Source: Ravibacter sp964562455
GTDB taxonomy: Bacteria > Bacteroidota > Bacteroidia > Cytophagales > Spirosomataceae
Direction of reading: 5' to 3'
Length of the DNA stretch: 64,000 nucleotides
Assembly: GCA_964562455.1 (NCBI GenBank)
Contig: CAZLTN010000013.1
Coordinates: 24,049 to 88,048, forward strand
Below, piece after piece: positions 45,412 to 53,724 of the stretch (positions are counted from its first letter, which is position 1; every line of letters begins with the position of its first letter). Below the pieces are notes generated by a model. That model saw nothing but the letters and a program-made list of their open reading frames with translations. It was not told where the DNA came from and ran no database searches. The position numbers and the translations under genes are program-made.

Positions 45412-45617
45412 GATTAGTTGATTAGCCGATTAGCTGATTAGTCGATTAGCTGATTAGCCGATTAGCTGATTAGTCGATTAGCTGATTAGCCGATTAGCTG
45501 ATTAGCCGATTAGCTGATGTAAGGATTAACTGATTGGCTATAATCATCACATCACCACATCAACTAATCATCACATCAACTAATCATCACATCAACTAAT
45601 CATCACATCAACCAGTC
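45412..45617. repeat. GATTAGYY 8-bp array joined to a 16-bp TCATCACATCAACTAA array
   Basis: About fourteen tandem 8-bp units GATTAG(CC/CT/TC/TT) from 45412, followed from about 45542 by four 16-bp AATCATCACATCAACT units up to the stop of the isomerase gene. No spacer variation as in a CRISPR. The second unit is the one seen at 9232. Confidence 0.9.
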
Positions 45618-45620
45618 ATT

Positions 45621-46460
45621 CTACTTGATCCGTTTATACGCATCCCGGAAATAAGCGGCGCTTTTTGCGACGTCGGGCGCGCTGTTTTCCCAGTTATACT
45701 CGTATTCTGCAGAGATCGGGCCTTTGAATTTCTGGCGCTTCATTTCAGCGATCACCTCATCTACCTTGCTTTGTCCGCCGCCCCATATCACATCATGGTA
45801 TTTTCCTCCTGACGGCCCCGGAACGACGTCTTTGAAATGGAAGCTTACGATCTTCCCGTCCAGTTGCTTCATGGCGGCTACCGGATCCAGCCCTGAACGG
45901 ACGTAATGGCCTATATCGACGCAGGCACCGACAAACGCGCTGTTGCCCATGTATTTCTGAACGGTATCAGGATGCCAGTAACGGGAGGGTTTCGGGTGAT
46001 TGTGTAATCCCAGTTTGATTTTATATTTCTCAGCCAGCGGGATCAGGTAGGAGAACTGTTCCGGAGCGGGTTCGGTATTGACGACCTTCACCCCGAGGTC
46101 TTTTGCAAACTCAAACAACTGGGTCCATTCGGCCTCGTCCTTCGCATTGACTACCCCGAAAGCCGTAGCGGTAACGCCGTGTTTTTTAAACAGGCCTTTG
46201 AGCTTCGCCCGCTCTGCCGCACTCATTTTGAAATCTACTTTTCCGTCGATTCCGCCGCCGATCGTCTGTCCGGGATAGATCTCCACGTTTTTCAACCCGC
46301 AACTGTCTATTTTCCGCAGCGCCTCGTCGAGCGTAAAAAGCCTGAAGGTGTAAGACTGGGCTCCAAGCAGCCAGCCGGACTTCGTTTCCGGGGCTTTCTG
46401 GGCATGTGCCGAAAAGCAAATAAACAGGCAAAAAAGCAATAGGTATTTCAGATTTTGCAT
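45621..46460 (-). CDS. Secreted sugar phosphate isomerase/epimerase-like TIM barrel
   Basis: A 279-residue exported protein (signal peptide about 1-20, SAHA) of the AP-endonuclease-2/xylose isomerase-like TIM-barrel superfamily. Metal-ligand candidates are in VVNTEPAPE, KLGLHNHP, GACVDIGHYV and VSFHFKD. Such periplasmic forms are numerous in Cytophagales and often linked with Gfo/Idh/MocA oxidoreductases in sugar-acid catabolism; here it stands alone. TAnnTTTG (TACATTTG, 46503-46496, minus strand) lies upstream without a matching TTG. Confidence 0.82.
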   Translation of the reverse strand: MQNLKYLLLFCLFICFSAHAQKAPETKSGWLLGAQSYTFRLFTLDEALRKIDSCGLKNVEIYPGQTIGGGIDGKVDFKMSAAERAKLKGLFKKHGVTATAFGVVNAKDEAEWTQLFEFAKDLGVKVVNTEPAPEQFSYLIPLAEKYKIKLGLHNHPKPSRYWHPDTVQKYMGNSAFVGACVDIGHYVRSGLDPVAAMKQLDGKIVSFHFKDVVPGPSGGKYHDVIWGGGQSKVDEVIAEMKRQKFKGPISAEYEYNWENSAPDVAKSAAYFRDAYKRIK

Positions 46461-46553
46461 AAATCAGGCGCTGTATGGTTTGTTAGCATTTGCGGCAAAT
46501 GTAAGAACAAAGGGGCAGATTTGTCCGAAGGAAGGGGGGCAAAAAGAGAATTT

Positions 46554-46668
46554 ATTGTTCACCTGTCATACAAACGACGAGAAAGATTTCTCCCATTTTA
46601 TCATAGAACTCAACGCCGATGCCCGCAGTTGGGAGGCCGTAGGCAGGGTGATGGTGAAAGATGATTAG
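46554..46668 (+). pseudogene. Remnant of a T9SS-cargo C-terminal region
   Basis: The frame reads NDEKDFSHFIIELNADARSW followed by EAVGRVMVKDD and a stop. This is the characteristic segment before a T9SS sorting domain, compare the intact protein at 5280-5400 (ETNSSYFDVLQSADGSNWQ). The rest of the gene is missing on both sides, so it is most likely a relic. It sits 125 bp before the toxin-antitoxin pair. Confidence 0.5.
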
Positions 46669-46736
46669 CAGATATGTGCGGGATTTTAGCATTTGAAGTT
46701 ATCTCCGAGTCTTAAAACTGAAAAAAAGACAGCTAC

Positions 46737-46744
46737 TAGTTTTG
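46737..46744 (+). promoter_or_regulatory. Candidate -7 element for the toxin-antitoxin operon
   Basis: TAGTTTTG fits TAnnTTTG, 48 nt before the antitoxin ATG; no good TTG at the right distance. Confidence 0.35.
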
Positions 46745-46792
46745 TATTACGTATGAATTTAGTAAAATTGTAAATAATACGTGTATATAGAG

Positions 46793-47035
46793 ATGCAAAA
46801 GACGAAACTTACACTTAGTATTGATCCTTTAATCGTGGAGAGGGCAAAAAAGGTAGCGCGGAGAAAAGGAGTATCGGTATCAGAGATGGTAGAGCACTAC
46901 CTGAATAGAATTTCTGAAGCAACTGAAAGTCCGGTCCAGGTAATCCAATTGAGGGGGTGTGCACAGGGAGAACTAAGCAGAATGTCTGATCAGGAAATCA
47001 GGGATCTGATGTATAAAGAGAAGCACGGGATATGA
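46793..47035 (+). CDS. DUF6364-type antitoxin
   Basis: An 80-residue protein with ribbon-helix-helix character: TKLTLSIDPLIVERAKKVARRKGVSVSEMVEHYLNRI covers the beta-strand and two helices that bind DNA. The C-terminal ELSRMSDQEIRDLMYKEKHG would wrap the toxin. A GTG four codons upstream (46781) is an alternative start. The 4-bp ATGA overlap with the PIN gene is typical for a toxin-antitoxin operon that represses its own promoter. Confidence 0.8.
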   Translation: MQKTKLTLSIDPLIVERAKKVARRKGVSVSEMVEHYLNRISEATESPVQVIQLRGCAQGELSRMSDQEIRDLMYKEKHGI

Positions 47036-47472
47036 GAGTGTTCCTGGACACGAATATAATATTGGATCACGCCCTGGATCGCAGACAGTGTTTTGCAGAT
47101 GAAGCGACCCGGATATTGGGCTGGTGTGCAACTGGTTTATTGGATGGGTTTATATCGGCGGCATCTGTTTATACGCTGACTTATGTCCTTGAGCGGGCAG
47201 GTTACCGAAATGATGCGCTTCGCCAGAAGTTGCAGGCTTATCTTTCATGGGTATCACCGCTGGCGACCGACGCACTGGTGTTTAAGAACGCCTTCGATTC
47301 GAAGTTTGCTGATTTGGAGGATGCTTATCAGTATTATACCGCCGCAGATGCAAAAATGAATTATTTCATTACCGGCAATTTGAGGGACTTTAAAACGGAT
47401 AAACCGATAGACCGGGTTGTTGTTTTGAATCCTGCGGATTTTGTCCGGCAGATGTCGTTTCTGGATTTATAG
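47032..47472 (+). CDS. PIN-domain toxin
   Basis: A 146-residue PIN-domain ribonuclease, the toxin of the module. Acidic site residues are in RVFLDTNIILDHALDR (Asp6, with Asn8), the middle Glu/Asp, ADLEDAYQYYTAADA and NYFITGNLRDF. Members cleave RNA, often tRNA or rRNA. It overlaps the antitoxin stop by 4 bp. Target RNA unknown. Confidence 0.85.
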   Translation: MRVFLDTNIILDHALDRRQCFADEATRILGWCATGLLDGFISAASVYTLTYVLERAGYRNDALRQKLQAYLSWVSPLATDALVFKNAFDSKFADLEDAYQYYTAADAKMNYFITGNLRDFKTDKPIDRVVVLNPADFVRQMSFLDL

Positions 47473-47499
47473 GCAAAGATGTTTTAAAACCCTCGATAA

Positions 47500-47567
47500 G
47501 CAGTGTCGAAATGGGTTCCGGCACGGTGGATGTCAGGTGTCCTCCGGCTGAAAAGCCCATGATCGGT
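47500..47567 (-). pseudogene. Fragment of an alpha/beta hydrolase gene
   Basis: On the minus strand the DNA reads PIMGFSAGGHLTSTV, the nucleophile elbow of the same esterase family as the intact gene at 58675 (GIMGFSAGGHLAAT). No start or further motif is present; a small relic between toxin and DUF5690 gene, beyond the latter's stop. Confidence 0.5.
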
Positions 47568-48851
47568 TCAGCTGCCGGTCTTCGTAAAAATATAACCGCG
47601 GCGCTTGTAGTAAAAATAAGTGGCAGACAGTAGTGTGAGCGCAATTCCGGTAAACGATACGACATACACCATATTAATATAGAAGCCGCTCCATGAAATA
47701 TCAACATGGGCGAAGTTTCTGAAAAGCAATACGGCATCGCTTCCGATATAGGCAATGGAATCGGCCAGGTAGACGATAAAGGCGGCATTCCCACTGTATC
47801 TGAAAGCGGCGATGAGCCTTTCAAATAACATACAGTTAAAGGGTACGTACACCATATAGATCCCCATACCGGTGAGGGTGATCCACCAGAAGGGCGTAAC
47901 TGCTCCCGTGGTGTATGCCCAGGTTGAAAACAGACACGAGACGCAGCCCAGGATGATCAACCCGTGGTTGACCATCAGCGCGGTCATGTTGTTGCGGAAC
48001 AATACGAGCAGGCTCATGACGACCAGCACAAAAAGAGAAGCCGGGATCTCGGATGTGGTATAAATAGCCGACTGATTCCCCAATCCGAGCTCTTCCCAGA
48101 TATTGGAAGCGAAGTTGGTCCTGTAATCGCGCAGCGTGGTAAAAAGCGTGTAGATAGCGATAAGCAGGATAAGGCCGGGCAGAAAAGACCTGATGAAATG
48201 TTGCCGGGCAGCTTTATCCATCGGGACTCTTTCCGTCCGGTGCAGTATGTCCTGCTCAGAAGGCTGGGGTATCTTCCGCAGCAGCGCCACGCAGATAAGC
48301 AAAGGGATAAAAAAGAGAATTCCGGTCGTAAAAGGCATCCACCAGTGGTTGATTTTCCATTCCGTCAGGATGTATCGACCTACCGTTTGTGTAAAGCCTG
48401 CGGAGAAAATAAAGCTGGTCGTCAGCATGGCGCCGAGAATTTCGGTTGTGCGGCGCCCTTCCAGGTAGCTCAGCATTACGCCGTAAATAATGCCGAGCGG
48501 AAAGCCGTTGATGACGAAGAAGACGAGATTGTAAGGGGCCGGGAGGAGAGCAAAAAGCAGCAGCGAAAGCAAGGCGACAGAAACGAGGTATATCAATACG
48601 CGCTCCCTTCTCTCACGGGTAAGCTCGCCTATGAAGCGGATACCGTAAAATTTGGCAAGAGTGTACCCGGCCGTCTGGGCCAGCACAATCCAGATTTTAT
48701 AATCGATGGAGGCAAACGAAAGCCCTTCGAATGTGGCGGCAGTAAAGGGTTTCCTGAGCCCCATCGTACAGGTGTAGACGCAGAAAACCGTGATGCCGGC
48801 AAAAAGGGTATTCTTCCATTCGGAGTAACGCGCTGATAATGGTCTGGACAT
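47568..48851 (-). CDS. DUF5690 family membrane protein (MFS-like)
   Basis: A 427-residue inner-membrane protein with twelve predicted hydrophobic segments. It fits the Bacteroidota DUF5690 family, distant MFS relatives: TCTMGLRKPFTAATFEGLS, GIRFIGELTRERRERVL and PFNCMLFERLIAAFRYSGNAAFIVYLADSIAYIGS are characteristic. Transport is assumed from the fold; no substrate is known. Confidence 0.82.
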   Translation of the reverse strand: MSRPLSARYSEWKNTLFAGITVFCVYTCTMGLRKPFTAATFEGLSFASIDYKIWIVLAQTAGYTLAKFYGIRFIGELTRERRERVLIYLVSVALLSLLLFALLPAPYNLVFFVINGFPLGIIYGVMLSYLEGRRTTEILGAMLTTSFIFSAGFTQTVGRYILTEWKINHWWMPFTTGILFFIPLLICVALLRKIPQPSEQDILHRTERVPMDKAARQHFIRSFLPGLILLIAIYTLFTTLRDYRTNFASNIWEELGLGNQSAIYTTSEIPASLFVLVVMSLLVLFRNNMTALMVNHGLIILGCVSCLFSTWAYTTGAVTPFWWITLTGMGIYMVYVPFNCMLFERLIAAFRYSGNAAFIVYLADSIAYIGSDAVLLFRNFAHVDISWSGFYINMVYVVSFTGIALTLLSATYFYYKRRGYIFTKTGS

Positions 48852-48928
48852 AGAACCGGTGCTGATGGCAGTTTCTTTGACTTAAGAGCTGCTTCCGGTA
48901 CATTTCTAACTCTGTAAACCAGGAAAAT

Positions 48929-49207
48929 TTAAAAGTTATAACGGGAAGGAAACCAGTCAGTCTGACGATATTTGTCCATCAGGCGTTCGCGGTTCTGCCT
49001 TACCGGGTCGGATAGCTCCGCAGGATCGGCTTTGCTCAGCTCTCCGGGGGTATCTGTATCCGGAAGCTGCCCATAGACATGTCCGGGGGCTTCACCTCCC
49101 CGGGTAGAGGTTGCAGGCTGCAGGGCACGGTTTTGATCAGGTAAGCGCAGTACATAGCAAGCGCCGAGAAAAAGGCAGAAAGTAAGGAAATGAAGGATCT
49201 TTTTCAT
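48929..49207 (-). CDS. Small lipoprotein-like protein, unknown function
   Basis: A 92-residue protein with an N-terminal signal MKKILHFLTFCLFLGACYVL containing an LGAC lipobox. The rest is hydrophilic and Pro/Asp-rich. I start it at 49207; a longer reading from 49246 lacks a clear signal. TATCTTTG (49251-49244, minus strand) may be its -7 element. Unclear function. Confidence 0.5.
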   Translation of the reverse strand: MKKILHFLTFCLFLGACYVLRLPDQNRALQPATSTRGGEAPGHVYGQLPDTDTPGELSKADPAELSDPVRQNRERLMDKYRQTDWFPSRYNF

Positions 49208-49251
49208 GAGTAGTTGTTGAAAGGACGACAAGAGAAAGATCATCAAAGATA

Positions 49252-49273
49252 CCGGAAGGTTGTAACCTTCCGG
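49252..49273. other. Perfect 10-bp hairpin after the aldolase gene
   Basis: Arms CCGGAAGGTT and AACCTTCCGG around a 2-nt GT centre, 44 nt beyond the aldolase stop on the minus strand. A common type of Bacteroidota intergenic palindrome; it could mark the end of the long upstream transcript, but lacks a U-run. Confidence 0.5.
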
Positions 49274-49316
49274 CAGAAAATGTGACTACCTGCTTTTTTA
49301 TCCGGAGCAAGTGTAG

Positions 49317-50057
49317 TTAATCCGGGTTGAAGTGGTTTTGCACCAGGTTGCTGTATTGTTCAAATCCTTTCCGGAGTATTCCCAGATCGGAGCCTAACGC
49401 CAGGCAGGAATATCCGCCGCTGCGCAGGAGGGGGATTTCGGCCGGGTCCCTGACCAGGATGCCTGCCTGCTTCCGGTGGAGGGCTGCGGCGGATGATACC
49501 TCAGATAAGGCATCCGCAAAATCAAGGTGAGGAGCATGGGCCGATAGGTTGAGTTTCAGGTCCGACGGCCCTACAAAAAGTACGTCTACACCGGGTATGG
49601 CTGCGATTGCCGCTGCATTCTCCACTCCTTTATGATCTTCTATCTGCGCCAGGAACAGTGGATGCGGGTGATCCGGGACATTATCCGGAGGCCTTATTCC
49701 GTATCCGAATGTACGCGCGGAGCTGGTATAGCCGCGATTTCCGGCAGGAGGATAATACATCGCTTCCAGGCATTGTTCAGCTTGTTCGGGGATAGATACA
49801 TGCGGGAGCATAATGCCCGCTGCACCCCAGTCGAGCACCCGGGCGATCAGGACAGGGTCCGTTTTACCGACTCTGACAATCGGTTTGGCAGCAGAACCCT
49901 TTACGGCCATCAGGCTGTACAGGATATCCGGTTCAGACAGGCAGCCGTGCTCAAGGTCGAGCAGCAGCCAGTCGAAACCGCATTCGGAAGCCAGCTCGGC
50001 TACTACCGCGGAGCCGGAAGCAATCCAGGTTCCGGAAGAGAGAAAACGTTCGTTCAT
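49317..50057 (-). CDS. HpcH/HpaI-family aldolase
   Basis: A class II pyruvate-type aldolase of 246 residues that cleaves 2-keto-3-deoxy acids to pyruvate and an aldehyde. Seen: LLLDLEHGCLSEPD (near 40), VRVGKTDPVLIARVLDWGAAGIMLPHV, metal-ligand QIEDHKG and VGPSDLKLNL. The ATG at 50057 is one base after the restored stop of the upstream kinase frame, so it is preferred over a longer reading from 50108. It is the last gene of the 49.3-63.9 kb locus and suggests that a keto-acid is the end product of that pathway. Confidence 0.88.
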   Translation of the reverse strand: MNERFLSSGTWIASGSAVVAELASECGFDWLLLDLEHGCLSEPDILYSLMAVKGSAAKPIVRVGKTDPVLIARVLDWGAAGIMLPHVSIPEQAEQCLEAMYYPPAGNRGYTSSARTFGYGIRPPDNVPDHPHPLFLAQIEDHKGVENAAAIAAIPGVDVLFVGPSDLKLNLSAHAPHLDFADALSEVSSAAALHRKQAGILVRDPAEIPLLRSGGYSCLALGSDLGILRKGFEQYSNLVQNHFNPD

Positions 50058-50058
50058 T

Positions 50059-51211
50059 TCACAATTGTAATATTTCTTTGTTGGCCGACAAGCCTTCCAT
50101 CGCTGCATAAATACGCTGACGTGTGATCTCTTTGAGTGACGGACCGTTGCTTCCGAAGCCGATCAGGAAAAAGTCGTTACGTTTATTAAAATATCCCCCC
50201 CCCAACGCGTATGACAGCCTTTACGATCATGTTGCGGAGCAGGTGAAGCCAGAACCGGGGAAAGAAATCTTCGGGGAGAGGCCTGATTTCGGTATAACCC
50301 GCTATGGCAGCATTGACCACTTCTTCGGTATGAAAGCAGGCGAGCAGCGACAGGTCGTCGGTAGGGTCGCCGGAAATGGTGTCATCCCAGTCGATAAAGG
50401 CCTTTATCTCATAAGGAGTACCAAGAATGTTCCACAATGCCAGGTCTTTATGGACCAGGCAGCCCTCTTTCAGATCAAGCAGATGCCGGTTTCCGTCAAT
50501 TACAGCAAGGATTTCCTCCGATTCATTTTCAGAGATTATTTCGTTGGAAACCAGGAAAGCCAGGTGCTTGTGAAGGTTGAGGAAGAAATAGTCGGGATAG
50601 CGCTGGTGCAGCCCTTTCAGAACATCTTGTCCTCTTAATGCTTCGGGGTCAAAAGGCCCGAAGCCGGACGGTTTTACTGACTGCCATTTTGCTATGCTTT
50701 GACCGATATTTCGCGCGATGCCGGTCAGGCTCAACTCCCCGGTTTTATACCACCGATTCAGATCAGGGTCATTGAAATGTTCAAGAAACTGGTAGGAAAA
50801 AGGGGCTTCTTTCCTGGAAGAATCGACAGCGTATATAATGGGAGTGGGGACACCCGCAGCCCTGACGACGTCGAGAACACGTGCTTCTATTTCCATGTAA
50901 TTATCGGATTCCGGCCCGTTTTCTACCCTGATGAAGTAAATATCCCTGTCAGATTCGGCCCGGAAAGTGAGATGATTGCCCTGGCCGCCCCCGGGCGTGA
51001 GTGAGAAGACGGCATCGCCGAATTTTTTCCCGAGTAGCAGGAGTACGCGTTCCCGTATATCCCGGAGAGCATTCTCATCGATCCCTGTGGTATTCAATGT
51101 CCGGAATGCCGACGGGCGGTCGCATTTCCAGTAATAGATGGATTTTCGGTTGGACATAAAAAATGATGTAAAATCTTCAATAAAATGTTTAAGATCCGCC
51201 CGTATGGTCAT
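50059..51211 (-). CDS. APH-fold phosphotransferase, frame interrupted at a run of nine G
   Basis: An aminoglycoside-phosphotransferase-fold kinase. The N-lobe has FRAESDRDIYFIRVENG, the catalytic loop is CLVHKDLALWNIL (HxDxxxxN) and the metal motif FIDWDDTISGDPTDD. As written the frame stops at 50186 after RVGGGIF (341 residues). Losing one G in the run (50195-50203, plus-strand C's) gives instead GGGYFNKRNDFFLIGFGSN and 24 more residues to a stop at 50059-50061, 383 residues in total, one base before the aldolase ATG. That tight fit argues the long frame is native. The start used is the ATG at 51211 (MTIRAD). Substrate may be a small alcohol, sugar or keto-acid. Confidence 0.75.
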
Positions 51212-51293
51212 AACGCTCCATCCCTGCATGCAGCCTGCTGCCGGCCAGGTAGGGGGTCGCCATGTATGCAATAAGGGGCTTAGCCTCCGAGGG

Positions 51294-52292
51294 TTATGTG
51301 CTTTCCGGGTATTGTCCGTCTTCTACCGGTTGTGCGGCTGTGGCAGATGTGCGCGCTATCCTTTCAGGTTCGGTTTGCCATCGCCAGTAAGCAGCGAGCA
51401 ATCCGCCTATCAGGTTTTGCAGCACGCTGCTGAAAATGGCCGGAACGGCAGTTAACGGTTCCATAGGGAAATTCCGCTTCGCCAATACTGCTCCGAGCCC
51501 TCCGTTTTGCATCCCCGATTCTATGGATATCGTACGCGACAAGGTATGATCGTATCCGAAAATCCTGGCAATAAGGTAACCGAGCAAAAATCCTGCTATG
51601 TGAAGAAGCCCTGCGGCGGCAGCCAGCACGCCGATGTATTCCGCTACCGTACCGGCGCTGAGCGCAACAATGCTGCCGGCTATAAAGATCAATGCCACGA
51701 TGGAGACAACCGGTCCGGCGACAACCATTTTCTTTGCTACTTCCGGGTAACGATTATTGATCGCCATTCCCAGGATAACGGGGATCAGGACGACCTGGAG
51801 CGTGGTATAGAACAGTCCCCAGGGATCGACCGGCAGATAGGTTCCGGCGAGGGCTTGAGTCAGCAGGGGAGTAGCAACGATGGCGAGCAGCGTAGAAACG
51901 GTGGTCATAATAATGGACAATGCCAGGTGTCCGCGGGCGAGGTAAGTAATGACGTTGGAAGCGGTACCGCCGGGACAGCAGCCTACGATGATCAGCCCTA
52001 CTGCCAGGCCCGGCGCCAGTTGCAGCCATTTTGCAATAAAATATGCCGAAAACGGCATTACCGTATATTGAAGCACCGCCGCCATGAATACCGCTCCGGG
52101 CATTTTGACAATGGCTTTAAAGTCGTCCACATGCAGGGTGAGCCCCATGCCCAGCATCACCAGGGCCAGTGCCCCTACCATCCAGTTGCCCGAAAACCAT
52201 GCAAATGCAGGCGGATATACATAAGCCAGCAGTGAGCTGCCGATGATCCAGACCGGGTAGAGATTGACGAAGATCTTGATGACGGATTTCAA
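51294..52292 (-). CDS. Bile-acid:sodium symporter (BASS) family transporter
   Basis: A 332-residue transporter with nine or ten helices. Family motifs: VMLGMGLTLHVDDF, GLIIVGCCPGGTASNVITYLARG (crossover region) and ESGMQNGGLGAVLA. Bacterial members import organic anions such as keto-acids. The reading starts with a TTG (52292); the next ATG is inside the second helix, so TTG is accepted. It sits in the 49-64 kb locus, possibly taking up a released acid. Confidence 0.87.
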   Translation of the reverse strand: MKSVIKIFVNLYPVWIIGSSLLAYVYPPAFAWFSGNWMVGALALVMLGMGLTLHVDDFKAIVKMPGAVFMAAVLQYTVMPFSAYFIAKWLQLAPGLAVGLIIVGCCPGGTASNVITYLARGHLALSIIMTTVSTLLAIVATPLLTQALAGTYLPVDPWGLFYTTLQVVLIPVILGMAINNRYPEVAKKMVVAGPVVSIVALIFIAGSIVALSAGTVAEYIGVLAAAAGLLHIAGFLLGYLIARIFGYDHTLSRTISIESGMQNGGLGAVLAKRNFPMEPLTAVPAIFSSVLQNLIGGLLAAYWRWQTEPERIARTSATAAQPVEDGQYPEST

Positions 52293-52382
52293 AGGATTCG
52301 GGGTTTAGGTTTCGCGTTTATCTGACAATATCGGAAGGCGCCGGAAGTTTGTCAAGCTTATGGTGGACCCGATAAAGAAATG

Positions 52383-53675
52383 TTAGTGACGGGCATTTTG
52401 CTTTTTTTCCTTCAATGGACGGGCAATGATCATCTTTAACTTGGATCGGGAGCTTACAATTCTGCCGGCAAGAATATCATCTTCAGTGAATTTTGCCAGC
52501 GTTATTTCGCCAGGTCCTCTATTGTGATCGTACTTGATATATATTGTCCCGTCGGTAGCCTGAAAGCCATCCGGATATGTGACATTTGGTCGATCTTCAA
52601 TTATTAGCCCGCCCTTCCATGAGTCTCCATCATCGTCGGATAACCATGCGCTGAAGTAGTTGCGACCTTCATTTTTATGAAGTTCCTTGCCGTTTTTAAT
52701 GAGCAGGAGCCTGCCGGAATTTAACCTGCGGAAAAAGAACCGGGAACTTGGATGTTGTATATTTGCTGCGGTAAAGGCAGGTTCAGACCAGGTGTACCCT
52801 TTATCCGGTGAAAAACACTCCATGATTCCTTTTTTGGTGCGTGTCATCATCCATAATCGTCCATCCTTTTTTTCTACGATCATTGCTTCGTGCCAGTCTG
52901 GATTGGGGAATTTCTGCACGGCGCGCAGTTCCCAGTTCTTTCCCTGGTCTTTTGAAACCAGTACGTTTACACCCCGATAAGGGTCCAGTTCGGGATAGAC
53001 GTTGTTGAACTGCCTGAATCCCGGGTTCTGCAAAAGGTAGGACGGGAGGATCCATTCGCCGGTAGAAAGTACTGTAGGTTTGCATAGCATGGCTCCGTGC
53101 CATATACGTACAGGCTCGGACCAGACAGGGTTTGCGTCGTCCGGATTTTCGCACACCGTATACCAAAGTCCGCTTCTTCCGTCAAAATGGTTCATCGTCT
53201 GGTCAAAAAATAACCACAGTTTTCCTGAAGGGTCTGTCCAGAAGTTCCCGATAATGACACTTCGCTGGATTGGAATAGAAGGAGAGCGACCATCAATGAC
53301 CAGGCGAGGTTCGGACCAGGTTTCGCCATTGTCATCGCTTGTGGCTGCTAAAAGATGTGCATCGGGACAATCACAACCTCCGATCCAGGCCGCCCAAATG
53401 CGCCCCCCCGGAGTCTGCTCCATGGTAAGGGACATGACGTAGTCCTGGTTCTTGTAAGTATACTCGTCAGACGGCGAAGTGTTGATGATCGGAGGGATAA
53501 GGGCCAGGTCTCCAACCTGCCTCATGAGCTTTTGTTCATAGAGTTTCACTTCTTCCGGGGACAGCGTTTGGAATGCAGCGTCCTTTTCCCAATTCGGGGG
53601 ATATCCTGCTTGCTTTTTCTGGGCGCTACATCCTATTGAAATGGCCAGCAGCGGGAAGATCAGATTTCTTTTCAT
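52383..53675 (-). CDS. Sialidase-like (BNR) lipoprotein
   Basis: A 430-residue exported lipoprotein (lipobox near SIGC, residues 12-18) with a six-bladed propeller fold. Four Asp boxes (S/T-x-D-x-G-x-T/S-W type) are seen: TSDDNGETWSEP, VSKDQGKNWELR, FSPDKGYTWSEP and LSDDDGDSWKGG. Similar to exo-alpha-sialidase-like proteins of Bacteroidota; whether it removes sialic acid or another uronic or deoxy sugar is not known. It lies between SusD and the BASS transporter. Confidence 0.82.
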   Translation of the reverse strand: MKRNLIFPLLAISIGCSAQKKQAGYPPNWEKDAAFQTLSPEEVKLYEQKLMRQVGDLALIPPIINTSPSDEYTYKNQDYVMSLTMEQTPGGRIWAAWIGGCDCPDAHLLAATSDDNGETWSEPRLVIDGRSPSIPIQRSVIIGNFWTDPSGKLWLFFDQTMNHFDGRSGLWYTVCENPDDANPVWSEPVRIWHGAMLCKPTVLSTGEWILPSYLLQNPGFRQFNNVYPELDPYRGVNVLVSKDQGKNWELRAVQKFPNPDWHEAMIVEKKDGRLWMMTRTKKGIMECFSPDKGYTWSEPAFTAANIQHPSSRFFFRRLNSGRLLLIKNGKELHKNEGRNYFSAWLSDDDGDSWKGGLIIEDRPNVTYPDGFQATDGTIYIKYDHNRGPGEITLAKFTEDDILAGRIVSSRSKLKMIIARPLKEKKQNARH

Positions 53676-53724
53676 AAAAGTTTACGTTTTGAGGCCCTTG
53701 GGCCGGAGTACTTAATTGTCACGG

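Noticed and set aside
45412..45617. Possible CRISPR array
   Set aside because: Units are contiguous 8-bp and 16-bp repeats without unique spacers, and no cas gene is near.
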